This document shows, one piece after another, positions 25,868 to 37,201 of a stretch of DNA of 52,785 bases (the stretch's first letter is position 1; each line of letters begins with the position of its first letter). The notes under the pieces are model-generated. The model had not been told where the DNA came from and did not search any database. It was given only the letters and a program-made list of their open reading frames with translations. The DNA is from Streptomyces albus subsp. chlorinus (GTDB lineage: Bacteria > Actinomycetota > Actinomycetes > Streptomycetales > Streptomycetaceae), in contig NZ_VJOK01000001.1 in the NCBI RefSeq assembly GCF_013302895.1, forward strand, positions 943,189-995,973, read 5' to 3'. The translations under genes were made by a program, and so were the position numbers.

Positions 25868-27602
25868 CCGGCCTCCCCAGAGGCGGCGCCATTCCCTTCC
25901 CCTCCTCCAGGACGTCCCGGCGTCCGGTGCTCTCCATCTGGTCGATCTCGGAGATCTCCGGGTGGTGGAAGTCGAAGGCGGGGGACTCGGAGCGGATGCG
26001 GGGCAGGGCGTAGAAGTTGTGCCGGGGCGGCGGGCAGGAGGTCACCCACTCCAGGGACCGGCCGTACCCCCAGGGATCGTCCACGGTGACGCGTTCCCCG
26101 TACTTGGCCGTCTTCCAGACGTTGTAGAGGAACGGGAGGGTGGACAGCCCCAGCAGGGCGGCGCCGATGGTGGAGACGGTGTTGAGGGCGGTGAACCCGT
26201 CCGCGTCCAGATAGTCGGCGTACCTGCGGGGCATGCCCTCGGCGCCGAGCCAGTGCTGGACGAGGAAGGTGGTGTGGAAGCCGGCGAAGAGGGTCCAGAA
26301 GTGGATCTTCCCGAGCCGTTCGTCGAGCATCCGCCCGGTGAACTTGGGCCACCAGAAGTGGAATCCGCCGAACATGGCGAAGACCACGGTCCCGAACAGC
26401 ACATAGTGGAAGTGGGCCACCACGAAGTAGCTGTCGGTCACGTGGAAGTCCAGCGGCGGCGAGGCCAGCAGCACACCGGTCAGCCCGCCGAACAGGAAGG
26501 TGACCAGGAAGCCGAACGCCCACAGCATCGGCGTCTCGAAGGAGAGCGAGCCCTTCCACATGGTGCCGATCCAGTTGAAGAACTTCACTCCCGTGGGGAC
26601 GGCGATCAGGAAGGACATGAAGGAGAAGAACGGGAGGAGCACCGCCCCGGTGGGGAACATGTGGTGCGCCCAGACGGTGACCGAGAGCCCGGCGATGGCG
26701 ATGGTGGCGCCGACCAGACCGATGTAGCCGAAGATCGGTTTGCGCGCGAAGACGGGGATGATCTCGGTGATCACGCCGAAGAACGGCAGCGCGACGATGT
26801 AGACCTCCGGGTGGCCGAAGAACCAGAACAGGTGCTGCCACAGCAGCGGGCCGCCGTTGGCGGCGTCGTAGACGTGCGCGCCGAACTTGCGGTCGGCCTC
26901 CAGCGCGAACAGCGAGGCGGCCAGCACGGGGAAGGCCATGAGCACCAGCACGCTGGTGAGCAGTACGTTCCAGGAGAAGATCGGCACCCGGAACATCGTC
27001 ATGCCGGGGGCCCGCATGCAGATGATGGTCGCGGTGAAGTTGACCGCGCCGAGAATCGTGCCGAACCCGGAGAGTGCCAGCCCCATCACCCACAGGTCGC
27101 CCCCGAGCCCGGGGGTGCGCACCCCGCCCGAGAGCGGTGTGTAGGCGAACCAGCCGAAGTCGGCGGCGCCCTGGGGCGTGAGGAAGCTGCCGATGGCGAT
27201 GAGGGAGCCGAACAGGAAGAGCCAGTAGGAGAGCATGTTCAGCCGGGGGAAGGCCACGTCCGGAGAGCCGATCTGCAGCGGCATCACGGCGTTGGCGAAC
27301 CCGGCGAACAGCGGCGTCGCGAACATCAGCATCATGATCGTGCCGTGCATGGTGAACGCCTGGTTGAACTGCTCGTTGGACAGCAGTTGGAGGCCGGGCC
27401 GGGCCAGTTCCGTCCGCATGCCGAGCGCGAGGAGGCCGCCCAGCAGGAAGAAGACGAAGGCGGTGCACATGTACAGCGCGCCGATCTTCTTGTGGTCGGT
27501 CGTCGTCAGCCAGGCCACCACCACCGCGCCCGGTCCGCGTGCGGCCGGTCCGGTGGCGCTCGGGGCCCCTCCGCCCTCGGCACGCTCCGTCGTCATCACC
27601 AC
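25857..27602 (-). CDS. ctaD: Cytochrome c oxidase subunit I (aa3 type)
   Basis: Catalytic subunit of the proton-pumping terminal oxidase. Twelve membrane helices. Heme a ligand His in [12 protein letters not shown], Cu-B ligands in HPEVYI and VWAHHMF, heme a/a3 ligands in [12 protein letters not shown], and the D-channel region around NAVMPLQIG are all present, so the protein looks active. The cross-linked His-Tyr pair is visible in HPEVY. Start: GTG at 27602 with AAGGGG 8 bases upstream; ATG at 27596 is the alternative. Subunits II and III and the bc1 genes are absent nearby. This is therefore likely a second ctaD, separate from the main ctaCDFE-qcr cluster, and would need partner subunits from there. 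Confidence 0.95.
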   Translation of the reverse strand: MVMTTERAEGGGAPSATGPAARGPGAVVVAWLTTTDHKKIGALYMCTAFVFFLLGGLLALGMRTELARPGLQLLSNEQFNQAFTMHGTIMMLMFATPLFAGFANAVMPLQIGSPDVAFPRLNMLSYWLFLFGSLIAIGSFLTPQGAADFGWFAYTPLSGGVRTPGLGGDLWVMGLALSGFGTILGAVNFTATIICMRAPGMTMFRVPIFSWNVLLTSVLVLMAFPVLAASLFALEADRKFGAHVYDAANGGPLLWQHLFWFFGHPEVYIVALPFFGVITEIIPVFARKPIFGYIGLVGATIAIAGLSVTVWAHHMFPTGAVLLPFFSFMSFLIAVPTGVKFFNWIGTMWKGSLSFETPMLWAFGFLVTFLFGGLTGVLLASPPLDFHVTDSYFVVAHFHYVLFGTVVFAMFGGFHFWWPKFTGRMLDERLGKIHFWTLFAGFHTTFLVQHWLGAEGMPRRYADYLDADGFTALNTVSTIGAALLGLSTLPFLYNVWKTAKYGERVTVDDPWGYGRSLEWVTSCPPPRHNFYALPRIRSESPAFDFHHPEISEIDQMESTGRRDVLEEGKGMAPPLGRPDDR

Positions 27603-27619
27603 GTCGGCACCCCTTCTCA

Positions 27620-28097
27620 CCCGGTTGGCCGCCGCCGTCGTTCTGCCACGGCCCGGCCGGTCTGCTGCGGGTTATAGCCCGGCGGTGGCCGTCCCGGGGC
27701 CGCGACATCCGGACGGCGGCGCAACGGCCGCGGGATTCACGCGGACGCGCCGCCGCCCACCGGGCGCGGCACAGCCCGGCGGCCCGGCCGGTGGCAGGCG
27801 GCCTGAGCCCGGTCGGGCGGCCTGCTGCCGGGCGGCGGACGGGGGATGGCGGATGGCGGGAAGCGATGTGCGGTATGCGGTATGCGATACGGGGTCGCCG
27901 GATGCCGGGTTGGACGGCGAATGTATGCAATATGCGATACACACGATGCCGGGTCGGACACGGTGAGCGACGCGCGGTATGCGGTATGCAATACCCAGGA
28001 TGCCGAGCTACCAGATGCCAGGCACCGGATGCCGACTATCGGATCCCAAATGCCGGATACCGGATACCGGATGCGGCAGCCCTCCCCCGCCGGCCCG
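27620..28097. repeat. Degenerate repeat island in a gene-free stretch
   Basis: 478 bases with no credible gene. The part 27869-28010 has three imperfect copies of a unit built from TATGCGGTATGCRATAC followed by GATGCCGGGT: about 27869-27915, 27921-27960 and 27974-28010. Each carries small palindromes such as GTATGCGATAC and GGTATGCAATACC. Downstream (28020-28075) the words GGATGCCG, GGATACCG and CCGGATGC recur six or more times. AT-containing words are much denser than in the rest of the window. Confidence 0.7.
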
Positions 28098-29012
28098 TCA
28101 GCCACGGGGGCTCTTCTCGTGGGGTGGGTCGTCGTCGCGGTGGGCGGCGCCGGGGCCGTGGCTGCCGGCCGGCCGCGGGGTGGGGGCGGGCGGGTCGGGG
28201 GCGGCGCGAGCCGGGCGGGCGGCTGTGGTGAGGGCCCGGCGGCAGGCCCTGGCGGCCCGGCCGAGGCCCATGCACAGCACCACGACGGCGACCGCGGCGA
28301 GGGCGTCGAACCAGAAGTGGTTGGCGGTCACGACGACCACGACCAGCGTCAGCACCGGGTGGGCCACCACGAGCCAGCGCACTCCGCGCCGGCCGATCCG
28401 GACGACGGCCAGGGCGATCAGCAGCGCCCAGGCGATGTGCACGGAGGGGACGGCGGACAGCTCGTCGGCGACGACACTCCCCGGTCCACCGCCGTAGACC
28501 GACTGTCCGTAGCGCTCGGCCGTGTCGGCGAAGCCGAGCCGGGCCACCAGGCGCGGCGGTGCCACGGCGACGGTCTGGGCCAGCAGGGAGACCACTGTGA
28601 CCAGCACGATGCCGGTGCGCACGCGCGCGTAGTCCGCCCGGTGTCGCCAGAACATCCACACGAGCAGGGCGGCCATCGCGCCGAAGTGCATGGCGAGGTA
28701 GTAGTAGTTCGCCGTCTGCACCAGCCACGGATGGGGCAGCACGGCGTGCTGCCAGGCCGCCTCGTCGGGCAGGCCGAGGCGCTGCTCCCAGTGGTGGATC
28801 CAGCGGGCGCGGGCCACGGCGGCGTCGAGGTTCCCGGCGGACATCCGCGTGGGGAGCTGCCAGACGAGGAAGACCGCCGAGACGATCCCCGCCTCGCGCA
28901 GCAGCGAGGGCACCAGGGGCCACCGCAGGCGCCGGGCCGGCAGGCTCAGCGCCAGAAGGGCCAGGGGGACCCCCGCGGACAGGAGCCAGGGCGTGACGGC
29001 GCCTGCCGTCAC
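28098..29012 (-). CDS. PAP2 family phosphatase, Aur1-like
   Basis: Integral membrane lipid phosphatase or phosphotransferase of the PAP2_3 type. 304 residues with about six membrane segments. The conserved phosphatase motifs are LSAVPSVHIAWALL (motif 2 His) and ANHFWFDALAA (motif 3 His and Asp), the spacing seen in inositol-phosphoceramide-synthase-like proteins. WIHHWEQRLGLP and NYYYLAMHF earlier are also typical of this branch. The tail (about 265-304) is Pro/Ala/Arg-rich and cytosolic. The GTG at 29012 has GGAGGG 7-12 bases upstream; longer frames have no matching sequence. Diverges from the ClpC-like gene; substrate unknown. Confidence 0.9.
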   Translation of the reverse strand: MTAGAVTPWLLSAGVPLALLALSLPARRLRWPLVPSLLREAGIVSAVFLVWQLPTRMSAGNLDAAVARARWIHHWEQRLGLPDEAAWQHAVLPHPWLVQTANYYYLAMHFGAMAALLVWMFWRHRADYARVRTGIVLVTVVSLLAQTVAVAPPRLVARLGFADTAERYGQSVYGGGPGSVVADELSAVPSVHIAWALLIALAVVRIGRRGVRWLVVAHPVLTLVVVVVTANHFWFDALAAVAVVVLCMGLGRAARACRRALTTAARPARAAPDPPAPTPRPAGSHGPGAAHRDDDPPHEKSPRG

Positions 29013-29282
29013 CGCTCGCCCTCCGCGCTGCTCGGCGCTTCCCTCACCGGTGACCGGATCACACCAAAAGGGTAGAAAACGTCCACGCATCCGGCCGCAC
29101 GAGGAGCCGCGCGGGGGGGCGTGCGGGGGCCGCAGGGGCAGCGCGGCAACCCCGTGTGACCCCTTGTACGCGTCCCGGCGCACGGGTGTCGTCGGAACGC
29201 ACCAGGGAACCCCGGTCGAGTAGCCACATCGCAGTCGACACAGCGTGGCCCGGCTCGGTCGGGTCAGCGGGACGGATGCACC

Positions 29283-31841
<2,559 letters not shown>

Positions 31842-31851
31842 GGAGGGGCCG

Positions 31852-32070
31852 ATGTCACTGACCTTCCGCAAGAGCATCCGCGTCCTGCCGGGGGTGCGGC
31901 TCAATCTGAGCCGCCGCTCCTGGTCGGTCACCCTCGGCGGACGGGGCGGGCCGCGCCGCACCGTCGGCTCCACCGGCCGCCGCACGTCCTCACTGAACCT
32001 GCCCGGCCCCTTCGGCCTCCGGCGTACCAGCAGCACCCGCGGCCACCGGCGCTCGCGCAGCCGCACGTGA
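31852..32070 (+). CDS. DUF4236 domain protein
   Basis: 72 residues, very basic. The N-terminal FRKSIRVLPGVRLNLSRRSW followed by SVTLGG matches DUF4236, a short beta-rich domain of unknown function. The rest is Arg/Ser/Thr-rich. AGGAGGGG at 31841-31848 fixes the ATG, only 10 bases after the ClpC-like stop, so it is in the same operon. Confidence 0.85.
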   Translation: MSLTFRKSIRVLPGVRLNLSRRSWSVTLGGRGGPRRTVGSTGRRTSSLNLPGPFGLRRTSSTRGHRRSRSRT

Positions 32071-32326
32071 GGGCGCCGCCCCGGACAGCGTTCCTTTCTT
32101 TTCCCGCTTGCGCCTTGTCGGGCTCGTGCCTTCTCGGGGCCGGAAGGTGAAGGCTCGGCAATCCGGTGGAGGTTGTGACCGACGCGCTCAAAGAACTGCG
32201 CGGAGCCACCGTCAATCCGTAGCACCTCGTTAGGCTTTGGCCTCCGTCTGACCTGGGCGAAAGCCTTGTGTTGCGTCCGGAATTCGCCGCGTCGCCGTCC
32301 GTCAGGAAGGGGAGTATTCCGGCGTG

Positions 32327-33049
32327 ATGGGCCGATTCGGTTGGGGGGTTCGGTTGGGCTGGAAGACGGATGTCGAAAAGCTGCAGAAAGCCGTCAAGGA
32401 CGTGTACGAGAAGGCGGATTCGGGATTCACCGAACTGCGAGAGCAGAACGCGGAATCGCGGGGGCTGCTGAAGCAGGTGCATGCGGATCTGGCCAGGCTG
32501 CGGCAGGAGGTGGAGGGGCTGCGGGACTCGTCCGCGGCGATGCGGACGGAAATCTACGCGCTGCGGCACCACCCCGCGTCCCCGGCGGCGACCGCAGGTG
32601 CCACTGGTGCCGTTGGTGCCGTTGGTGCCGACACTGACGATGAGGAGGGCTTGGCTCGGGTGCGGCTGCTGGGCCTGGCGGCGGCTGTGGCTCGCGCCGA
32701 GGTGGTGTGCCACCGCGATACGTGGGCGTTCATCGTGGAGCGGGCATCCCGCGGCGAACACTTCCGGCTGCCGACGGATATCTCGGAGCAACCGGACGGC
32801 ACGGTGGAGGTGGACGTGTCGGGCCGGTCGCTGCTGGCAGCGGTGGACGAACTGTGGCAGGTGCAGAGAGAGCCGACGGTGTCGGAGGGGACGCGGCGGA
32901 TGGCTGCCCAGGTATACCGGCGCATCGGGGAAGCGCTGGAGGGCGCGGAACAGGTGCCGGAGTCTGCTGGCGCGGAGGAACGGCGTGCGGTGAGGATCGT
33001 CATCGACGACCGGCCGGGGCCCGCGGTCGAGAGGCCACCGGCAGGCTGA
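32327..33049 (+). CDS. Coiled-coil hypothetical protein
   Basis: About 240 residues; no family recognised. The first half is a long coiled coil: VEKLQKAVKDVYEKAD, FTELREQNAESRGLLKQV and LARLRQEVEGLRDSSAAM. A linker with (G)AVGAVGA repeats follows. The second half is a mixed domain with LLGLAAAVARAEVVCHRDTW, FIVERASRGEHFRLP and VDVSGRSLLAAVDELW, then a helix and an acidic end. The coil with a globular tail suggests a scaffold or dimeric sensor. GGAAGGGGAG lies about 10 bases before the ATG at 32327; a GTG three bases earlier is possible. Isolated gene at the start of the accessory region. Confidence 0.75.
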   Translation: MGRFGWGVRLGWKTDVEKLQKAVKDVYEKADSGFTELREQNAESRGLLKQVHADLARLRQEVEGLRDSSAAMRTEIYALRHHPASPAATAGATGAVGAVGADTDDEEGLARVRLLGLAAAVARAEVVCHRDTWAFIVERASRGEHFRLPTDISEQPDGTVEVDVSGRSLLAAVDELWQVQREPTVSEGTRRMAAQVYRRIGEALEGAEQVPESAGAEERRAVRIVIDDRPGPAVERPPAG

Positions 33050-33112
33050 CCTCACGGACACACGGAAGCCCCCACAGGCCGGTGCTCTGCCCGAGCCCGC
33101 GCATTTCGGCTC

Positions 33113-33305
33113 GTGTGGAAGGGAGTGCGCGACCGGCTGTGCGTGTGGGCGGCTGACGGCATCCGGGAGAAGGTGTTCACCCCCCCCGGCCGGCCCGAGC
33201 CGACGACAAAGGCGACCGCGGCAACCCGGTCCAGGACGCCTTCGGCGTCGGCTTGGGCCGGCCTTTTCACTATGCGGTCGAGAGGCTGTTCGGAAGGATG
33301 TCCAG
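33113..33305 (+). pseudogene. Possible IS5-family transposase trace
   Basis: The frame at 33113-33181 reads VWKGVRDRLCVWAADGI then REKVFT, which resembles the WxTVxxRFxRWxADGTWxRVF helix near the start of many IS5-family transposases. A later AVERL-GRMS (33276-33303) resembles the AVEQG-RPMS stretch. Everything between is lost. The trace overlaps the 3' end of the next gene. Weak evidence. Confidence 0.3.
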
Positions 33306-33797
33306 AGGGACGGCGACGCGCTGGTCGTGTTTGTCGGCGAGCCAGCGGTCGATGTCGAGCAGCCACAGTTCCCGTACCGTGACCAGATAGAACCGGCGTG
33401 GTCCGTCGTCCCGGAACTCCGACACCGGAAGGGTCCACTCTGTCCGGGTGACGGGGTCGGGGAAGTTCAGTTCGTAGTAGAGCTGGTGGGTCTCCTCCAG
33501 TTCGGGTTCGTCCACCGCCCGGCACTCCCCGGTGAATTGGAGTCCGTCCAGGCCGAACCCCGGCAGACCGGTCATGAAGACGGATCCGGCCACCTGCGCG
33601 CTCAGCTCGATGTTGCGGGAGTGCCGGGCGCGGGTCAGGGAGTAGTAGAGCAGCCGCAGCGGTGCGCCCAGGGCGACGAAGTTGACCGTGGACGCCCAGG
33701 GGGTGCCGTCATGGGCCGTCGCCAGCGTCATGAAGCGCCCCTGGGTGAAAAGGCGGCAGCTACGCTCGGTCAGGGATGCCTGCTCTGGAGCGTTCAC
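33270..33797 (-). CDS. Pyridoxamine 5'-phosphate oxidase-fold protein
   Basis: 175-residue split-barrel flavin-binding-fold protein. The opening TERSCRLFTQGRFMTLATAHDGTPWASTVNF (short motif FMTLATAHDGTPWAS) is the classic first beta hairpin, and LRLLYYSLTRARHSRNIE carries the phosphate-binding Arg/Ser. It could bind FMN, F420 or heme; the cofactor is not decidable. The GTG at 33797 overlaps the stop of the upstream gene as GTGA, with GGAGG 11-15 bases upstream, so the two are translated together. The last residues (LPNSLSTA) run into a possible transposase trace and may not be original. Confidence 0.85.
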   Translation of the reverse strand: MNAPEQASLTERSCRLFTQGRFMTLATAHDGTPWASTVNFVALGAPLRLLYYSLTRARHSRNIELSAQVAGSVFMTGLPGFGLDGLQFTGECRAVDEPELEETHQLYYELNFPDPVTRTEWTLPVSEFRDDGPRRFYLVTVRELWLLDIDRWLADKHDQRVAVPLDILPNSLSTA

Positions 33798-34162
33798 GAG
33801 CCGGCCGCCTCCTCCCGGGTCCGGTCGAATCCCAGGGGTACGGGCGGATCGCTGAGCAGCGCGGCGTCCAGCAGCCGCCACCAGCGGGTCTGTTCCGTGC
33901 GCCGCTTCTCCCACACCGGGTCGCGGCCCCGCTGCGAGACCGCACGCCGGTACTGTCCCCAGGCGGCCTCGTCGGCGAAGGTCACGGTGTGCTCCAGCGT
34001 GTGGACGTGAGCGCCGATGGTCCTCACCGTCCAGCGGGTGGCCAGTACGGTGTCGAGGCCGTCGTAGAACCACTGCTCGCGCTTCTGCAACCACGCCCAG
34101 AAAGCCTGGGGGTCCCGTTCGGCTTCCTCGGTGAGTTCGATTCGGTAGACCATGTGCAGCAT
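33794..34162 (-). CDS. Small monooxygenase-like (dimeric alpha-beta barrel) protein
   Basis: 122 residues. MVYRIELTEEAERDPQAFW opens a short beta-alpha-beta pattern, and HVHTLEHTVTFADEAAWGQY resembles the second half of ferredoxin-like dimeric barrels such as ABM or Dabb proteins. Trp and Arg are abundant (TRWTVRT, EKRRTEQTRWW). No catalytic residue can be named. The ATG at 34162 has GGAAGGGGAG 8-17 bases upstream. It is 71 bases downstream of the transferase gene and overlaps the oxidase-fold gene, so it forms the middle of a four-gene unit. Confidence 0.7.
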   Translation of the reverse strand: MLHMVYRIELTEEAERDPQAFWAWLQKREQWFYDGLDTVLATRWTVRTIGAHVHTLEHTVTFADEAAWGQYRRAVSQRGRDPVWEKRRTEQTRWWRLLDAALLSDPPVPLGFDRTREEAAGS

Positions 34163-34233
34163 CGGTGATCTCCCCTTCCGTCCATCCGCGTGCGGGTGCG
34201 CGCGCTGCCGCCTGCCGTGGTGGGTGTCGTCGG

Positions 34234-35559
34234 CTACCCCACCGTCCGTGACAGCCTGCGGCGACGCCCGCGGGGGCGCGGTGGGCGCGGGGGCTCCGGG
34301 GGCTCCGGGGGCCTCGTCTCCCACGCGTCCCACTCCGTTCCCACCGCCCAGGGCCTGCTGCCGCACAGCTCGCGCCAACGGCTCACCGTCCGGTGGTTGT
34401 GCGCGTCAGCCGCCTCCTGCGTGCACGCTTCGCCCTCCGCCGGGAGCACGACGGCCGCCAGCGGTGAGAGCCGGGCTCCGCGGCGCACCTTGAGCTGCTG
34501 GGCGGATACGGCCAGTCGGCAGCGGCGGAAGCCGCACGCCGCCGCGTAGTCGATCAACGCGCCGTAGTTGAGGGCGAAGTATTCGCCGGAGGGTGTGGCG
34601 TGCTCGTAGTCGAAGCCGTAATACCGCGCGTACAGCCGGTCGTGGTGTGCGTAGCAGACGGTTACCGCGAGGGGGCGGCCGTAGCGCAGCGCGAAGCAGC
34701 CCACCGCGCGGTCCAGCACGCCGGACTCCTCCTGCGCGGCGAAGGAACGGTCCATCCACTCCTGCCCGGCGCTGCTCCCGTAACGCTGCCGGTTCTGGGT
34801 GACCAGCCGTGCCGCCTCGGACTCGGCACCCGCATCGAGCGGGAGCCATGTGACGGTGATCCCCCTCCGGTCCTGGGCCCGCAGCTCGGCTCGGCGTCGG
34901 GCCCGGTCACGTCGGGTCGCCCGATGGAGTTGCTCCTCCACACCGCCGACCGGGATGTCGATGTTCGCATCCGCGTCGTGCAGCAGCGCGCGTGCTCGCG
35001 GGTGCAGATGAGCCAGCTCCCGCGCGTCGTCGGCTGCGAGGTAGGGCAGGACGACGCCCGCTCGGCCTTCCTGCTCGGCAGTGGCAAGAGCGCCGTGCAG
35101 CAGCTGCCGCAGCACCTCGGTGCGGATCGCGCCCCGCACGCACATGAGTTCGTTGTAGACGGAGCGCCGCGTGCCGAGCCACAGGTAGCGCGACGGCCGG
35201 GAGATGCGGAAGTCGGGAAACATCTCGGGCAGGGAGAAGAGCCCAGGGGCGTCACCTTCGCCAGGCCAGGTGGGCAGAGCGCCCACCATGCGGTTCCCGT
35301 CCCAGGCGGTGAGGATCGGGCTGGGGCCGCTGGCCAGCTCCACCCCGCGCAGCCAGCGGTGGCTCTGGTAGAAGTTGTCCGGACCCACCAGGGCATCCCA
35401 TACGTGTGGCGGCACTTCGCTCACGCTGGCGAGCCGGCCGGTCGTGAGGGCCGTGGCCTCGGGGTCGGTGGGAGCGAGCGTGTGAGCTGTCGGCTCAGCG
35501 CTTGCGGCCGACGATGATCGCGGCGTGGGGGCGATCGAGGTACGGCTGGAAGAAGTCAT
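34234..35559 (-). CDS. FemAB/GNAT-fold transferase (BioF2-like)
   Basis: 441 residues, FemAB-like or Acetyltransf_6 fold. Two GNAT-like halves can be traced. FYQSHRWLRGVE and WDGNRMVGALP lie in the first. HRATRRDRARRRAELRAQDR, GCFALRYGRPLAVTVCYAH and YFALNYGALIDYAAACGF then CRLAVSAQQLKVRRGA lie in the second. These enzymes move acyl or aminoacyl groups onto amines, in cell-wall or small-molecule pathways. The C-terminal 30 residues are Pro/Arg-rich. The ATG at 35559 lies 65 bases inside the methyltransferase gene; a GTG near 35425 is an alternative start. Part of a four-gene reverse-strand cassette; substrate unknown. Confidence 0.78.
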   Translation of the reverse strand: MTSSSRTSIAPTPRSSSAASAEPTAHTLAPTDPEATALTTGRLASVSEVPPHVWDALVGPDNFYQSHRWLRGVELASGPSPILTAWDGNRMVGALPTWPGEGDAPGLFSLPEMFPDFRISRPSRYLWLGTRRSVYNELMCVRGAIRTEVLRQLLHGALATAEQEGRAGVVLPYLAADDARELAHLHPRARALLHDADANIDIPVGGVEEQLHRATRRDRARRRAELRAQDRRGITVTWLPLDAGAESEAARLVTQNRQRYGSSAGQEWMDRSFAAQEESGVLDRAVGCFALRYGRPLAVTVCYAHHDRLYARYYGFDYEHATPSGEYFALNYGALIDYAAACGFRRCRLAVSAQQLKVRRGARLSPLAAVVLPAEGEACTQEAADAHNHRTVSRWRELCGSRPWAVGTEWDAWETRPPEPPEPPRPPRPRGRRRRLSRTVG

Positions 35560-36232
35560 GGCTGTGTTCGGCGATCCCTTCTTGAGAGACGGTGAATCCG
35601 GGCCAGTTGATGTCCCCGAATCCGGCCTCGCGCAATGCCCGCTCCAAAGTGCCGCGGCTCCAGTAGTACGCCGTGACGCGCTCCTGATAGCGGCCGAAAC
35701 ACAGCTCCAAGGTCACCTTCGAGCCGTCGGCCCGCGGTTCCGTCTCCCACAGCCGCAGGCCGTAGCGTTCGTAGAAGGTCCCGTCGGGGTGGAAGGACGG
35801 GTTGACGGGCAGCGTGACGAACCGGCCGCCGGGCCGCAGCGCTCGGGCGGCGAGGGCGCACTGCTCGGAGAGGGAGGCGTAGTCCGGGGCGTAGGGCAGG
35901 ACATACACGCCCAGCGCCAGGTCGAACCGCCCCGCGAACTGCTCACGCGCCGGGGGCGTGTGGGTGTACCGCACACCCAGGGGGTGTTGCTCCTCGGCTC
36001 GGCGGGCCACCTCCAGCATGCCCTCGGAAACGTCGTACCCGAGCACTTGAGCGGCTCCACGCCGCTTCAGTTCCCTGCTGTACAGGCCGGTGCCGCAGCC
36101 GATGTCCAGTACGCGCCGGCCCTCCACCGGGCCGAGGGAGCGCAGCACGCTGACGGACTCCATGTGCGCCCGCCAGGGCAGCGTGAACATCTCCTCGTAC
36201 ATCGGTCCCAGCTGGTCGAATTGTCCGACCAT
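35495..36232 (-). CDS. Class I SAM-dependent methyltransferase
   Basis: 245 residues. Motif I is RRVLDIGCGTGLYSREL, the acidic residue after strand 2 is in VLGYDVSEGMLEVA, motif II region FDLALGVYVLPYA and motif III LRPGGRFVTLPV, all typical of small-molecule methyltransferases. The C-terminal substrate half contains LRLWETEPRADGSKVTLELCF and LREAGFGDINWPGF. The ATG at 36232 has GAAGAGG about 6 bases upstream; the longer frame has no homology. First gene of the cassette leading to the transferase, the barrel protein and the oxidase-fold protein. The methyl acceptor is unknown. Confidence 0.9.
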   Translation of the reverse strand: MVGQFDQLGPMYEEMFTLPWRAHMESVSVLRSLGPVEGRRVLDIGCGTGLYSRELKRRGAAQVLGYDVSEGMLEVARRAEEQHPLGVRYTHTPPAREQFAGRFDLALGVYVLPYAPDYASLSEQCALAARALRPGGRFVTLPVNPSFHPDGTFYERYGLRLWETEPRADGSKVTLELCFGRYQERVTAYYWSRGTLERALREAGFGDINWPGFTVSQEGIAEHSHDFFQPYLDRPHAAIIVGRKR

Positions 36233-36840
36233 GCGCCTCTTCGCCTCCCTCACACGCGCAACGCTCCCGGTAGCCGGAACACCTCCCACTGCAACACCTG
36301 GTGCGAGCATTCCGGAACGGATGCGCTGAGCGATTCCGTGAACGTGTTGAAAGCGGAGGCAGCCGGTGCCCCAGCCATCCGGCCGCCACTGTCCGGAAGC
36401 CTCTGGCAGTGCGACTGCCGCGCCCTGGGAACCACCTCCGGCCCTGCTCACACTGGTGCCGGCGCCATTGCCCAGTTCGACGCGGTCGCTGCCGACGGCG
36501 CGGGCACAGGCCCTGAAACCTGTCGCCTGGTGCGGTACCTGATGTCGCTTTTTCCGGCTCACCGGTGACGGGGCGGCAGGCGTCGAACGCGGCTCGGTCT
36601 CATGAGAGCTTCGGACGTATGGGCGGCGAGGCGGTCGCCGTCCTGCCGCACGGGCCAGGCCGCGAGCCCTCCGGGCCCCGAGTCGACGACCGCTCGCACC
36701 AGGTTCCGCTCGACGTGTGTCCGTCCGCCGGGGGTCGCCGACAGCGCCGCCCATGCCGGAGTCCACGACAGCGAGGTCAGTCGGCGCTGAACACGCCCAC
36801 GGGAAACTCCCCGAGACGAGCCAGCATCCGCTGAACCTCC
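36233..36840. other. Gene-free stretch before the SDR remnant
   Basis: About 600 bases. It must contain the promoter of the methyltransferase cassette. Frames on both strands are short or lack any domain. A reverse-strand stretch near 36600-36780 is open in several frames, but I recognise nothing in it. Confidence 0.4.
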
Positions 36841-37153
36841 GCGGGAATCCTCGGCACCCACAACGCCGCCGACCAGATCACGGCCGCTGACGCCGGCGCG
36901 GTGTTCGAGGTCGATGTCGTGGGGATCGTCCGCGTCACGCACGCGTTCCCGCCTCTGCCGCGCAAGTCCGCGAACCCGGTCATCGTCAACATGCCGAGCG
37001 GCATGGGCTCCTTCGTTGGCCACCCACGACACCGAACGCGTCGAGCGCCGGGCCGTCGCGCCGCTCTGCACAGCGTCGAAGGCCGCCATGACCATGCTGA
37101 CCACGCCGTACGCAATGGCCTGGCCGGCTCCAGTACTCGGTGGTACCGTATAG
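36841..37153 (+). pseudogene. Short-chain dehydrogenase/reductase remnant
   Basis: A middle part of an SDR in two frames. The first reads AGILGTHNAADQITAADAGA, then VFEVDVVGIVRVTHAF and PVIVNMPSGMGSF (NAG and strand-5 Ser regions). After a frameshift near 37015 the second reads ATHDTERVERRAVAPLCTASKAAMTMLTTPYA, in which TASKAA is the catalytic Tyr/Lys motif with Tyr changed to Thr or Cys-Thr. The Rossmann glycine motif at the front and the whole C-terminus are missing. The remnant runs straight into the promoter of the PadR operon. Confidence 0.72.
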
Positions 37154-37179
37154 CAGTACTCGGTAGCACATAGTACCGA
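37131..37179 (+). promoter_or_regulatory. Probable PadR operator, three half-sites
   Basis: CAGTACTCGGTGGTAC (37131-37146) and CAGTACTCGGTAGCAC (37154-37169) are near-identical direct repeats 23 bases apart. TAGTACCGA (37171-37179) is the same word inverted. They lie 23-71 bases before the padR start, where autoregulation would be expected. Confidence 0.65.
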
Positions 37180-37201
37180 TCAACGCTGAGGAGCACCCGC
37201 G

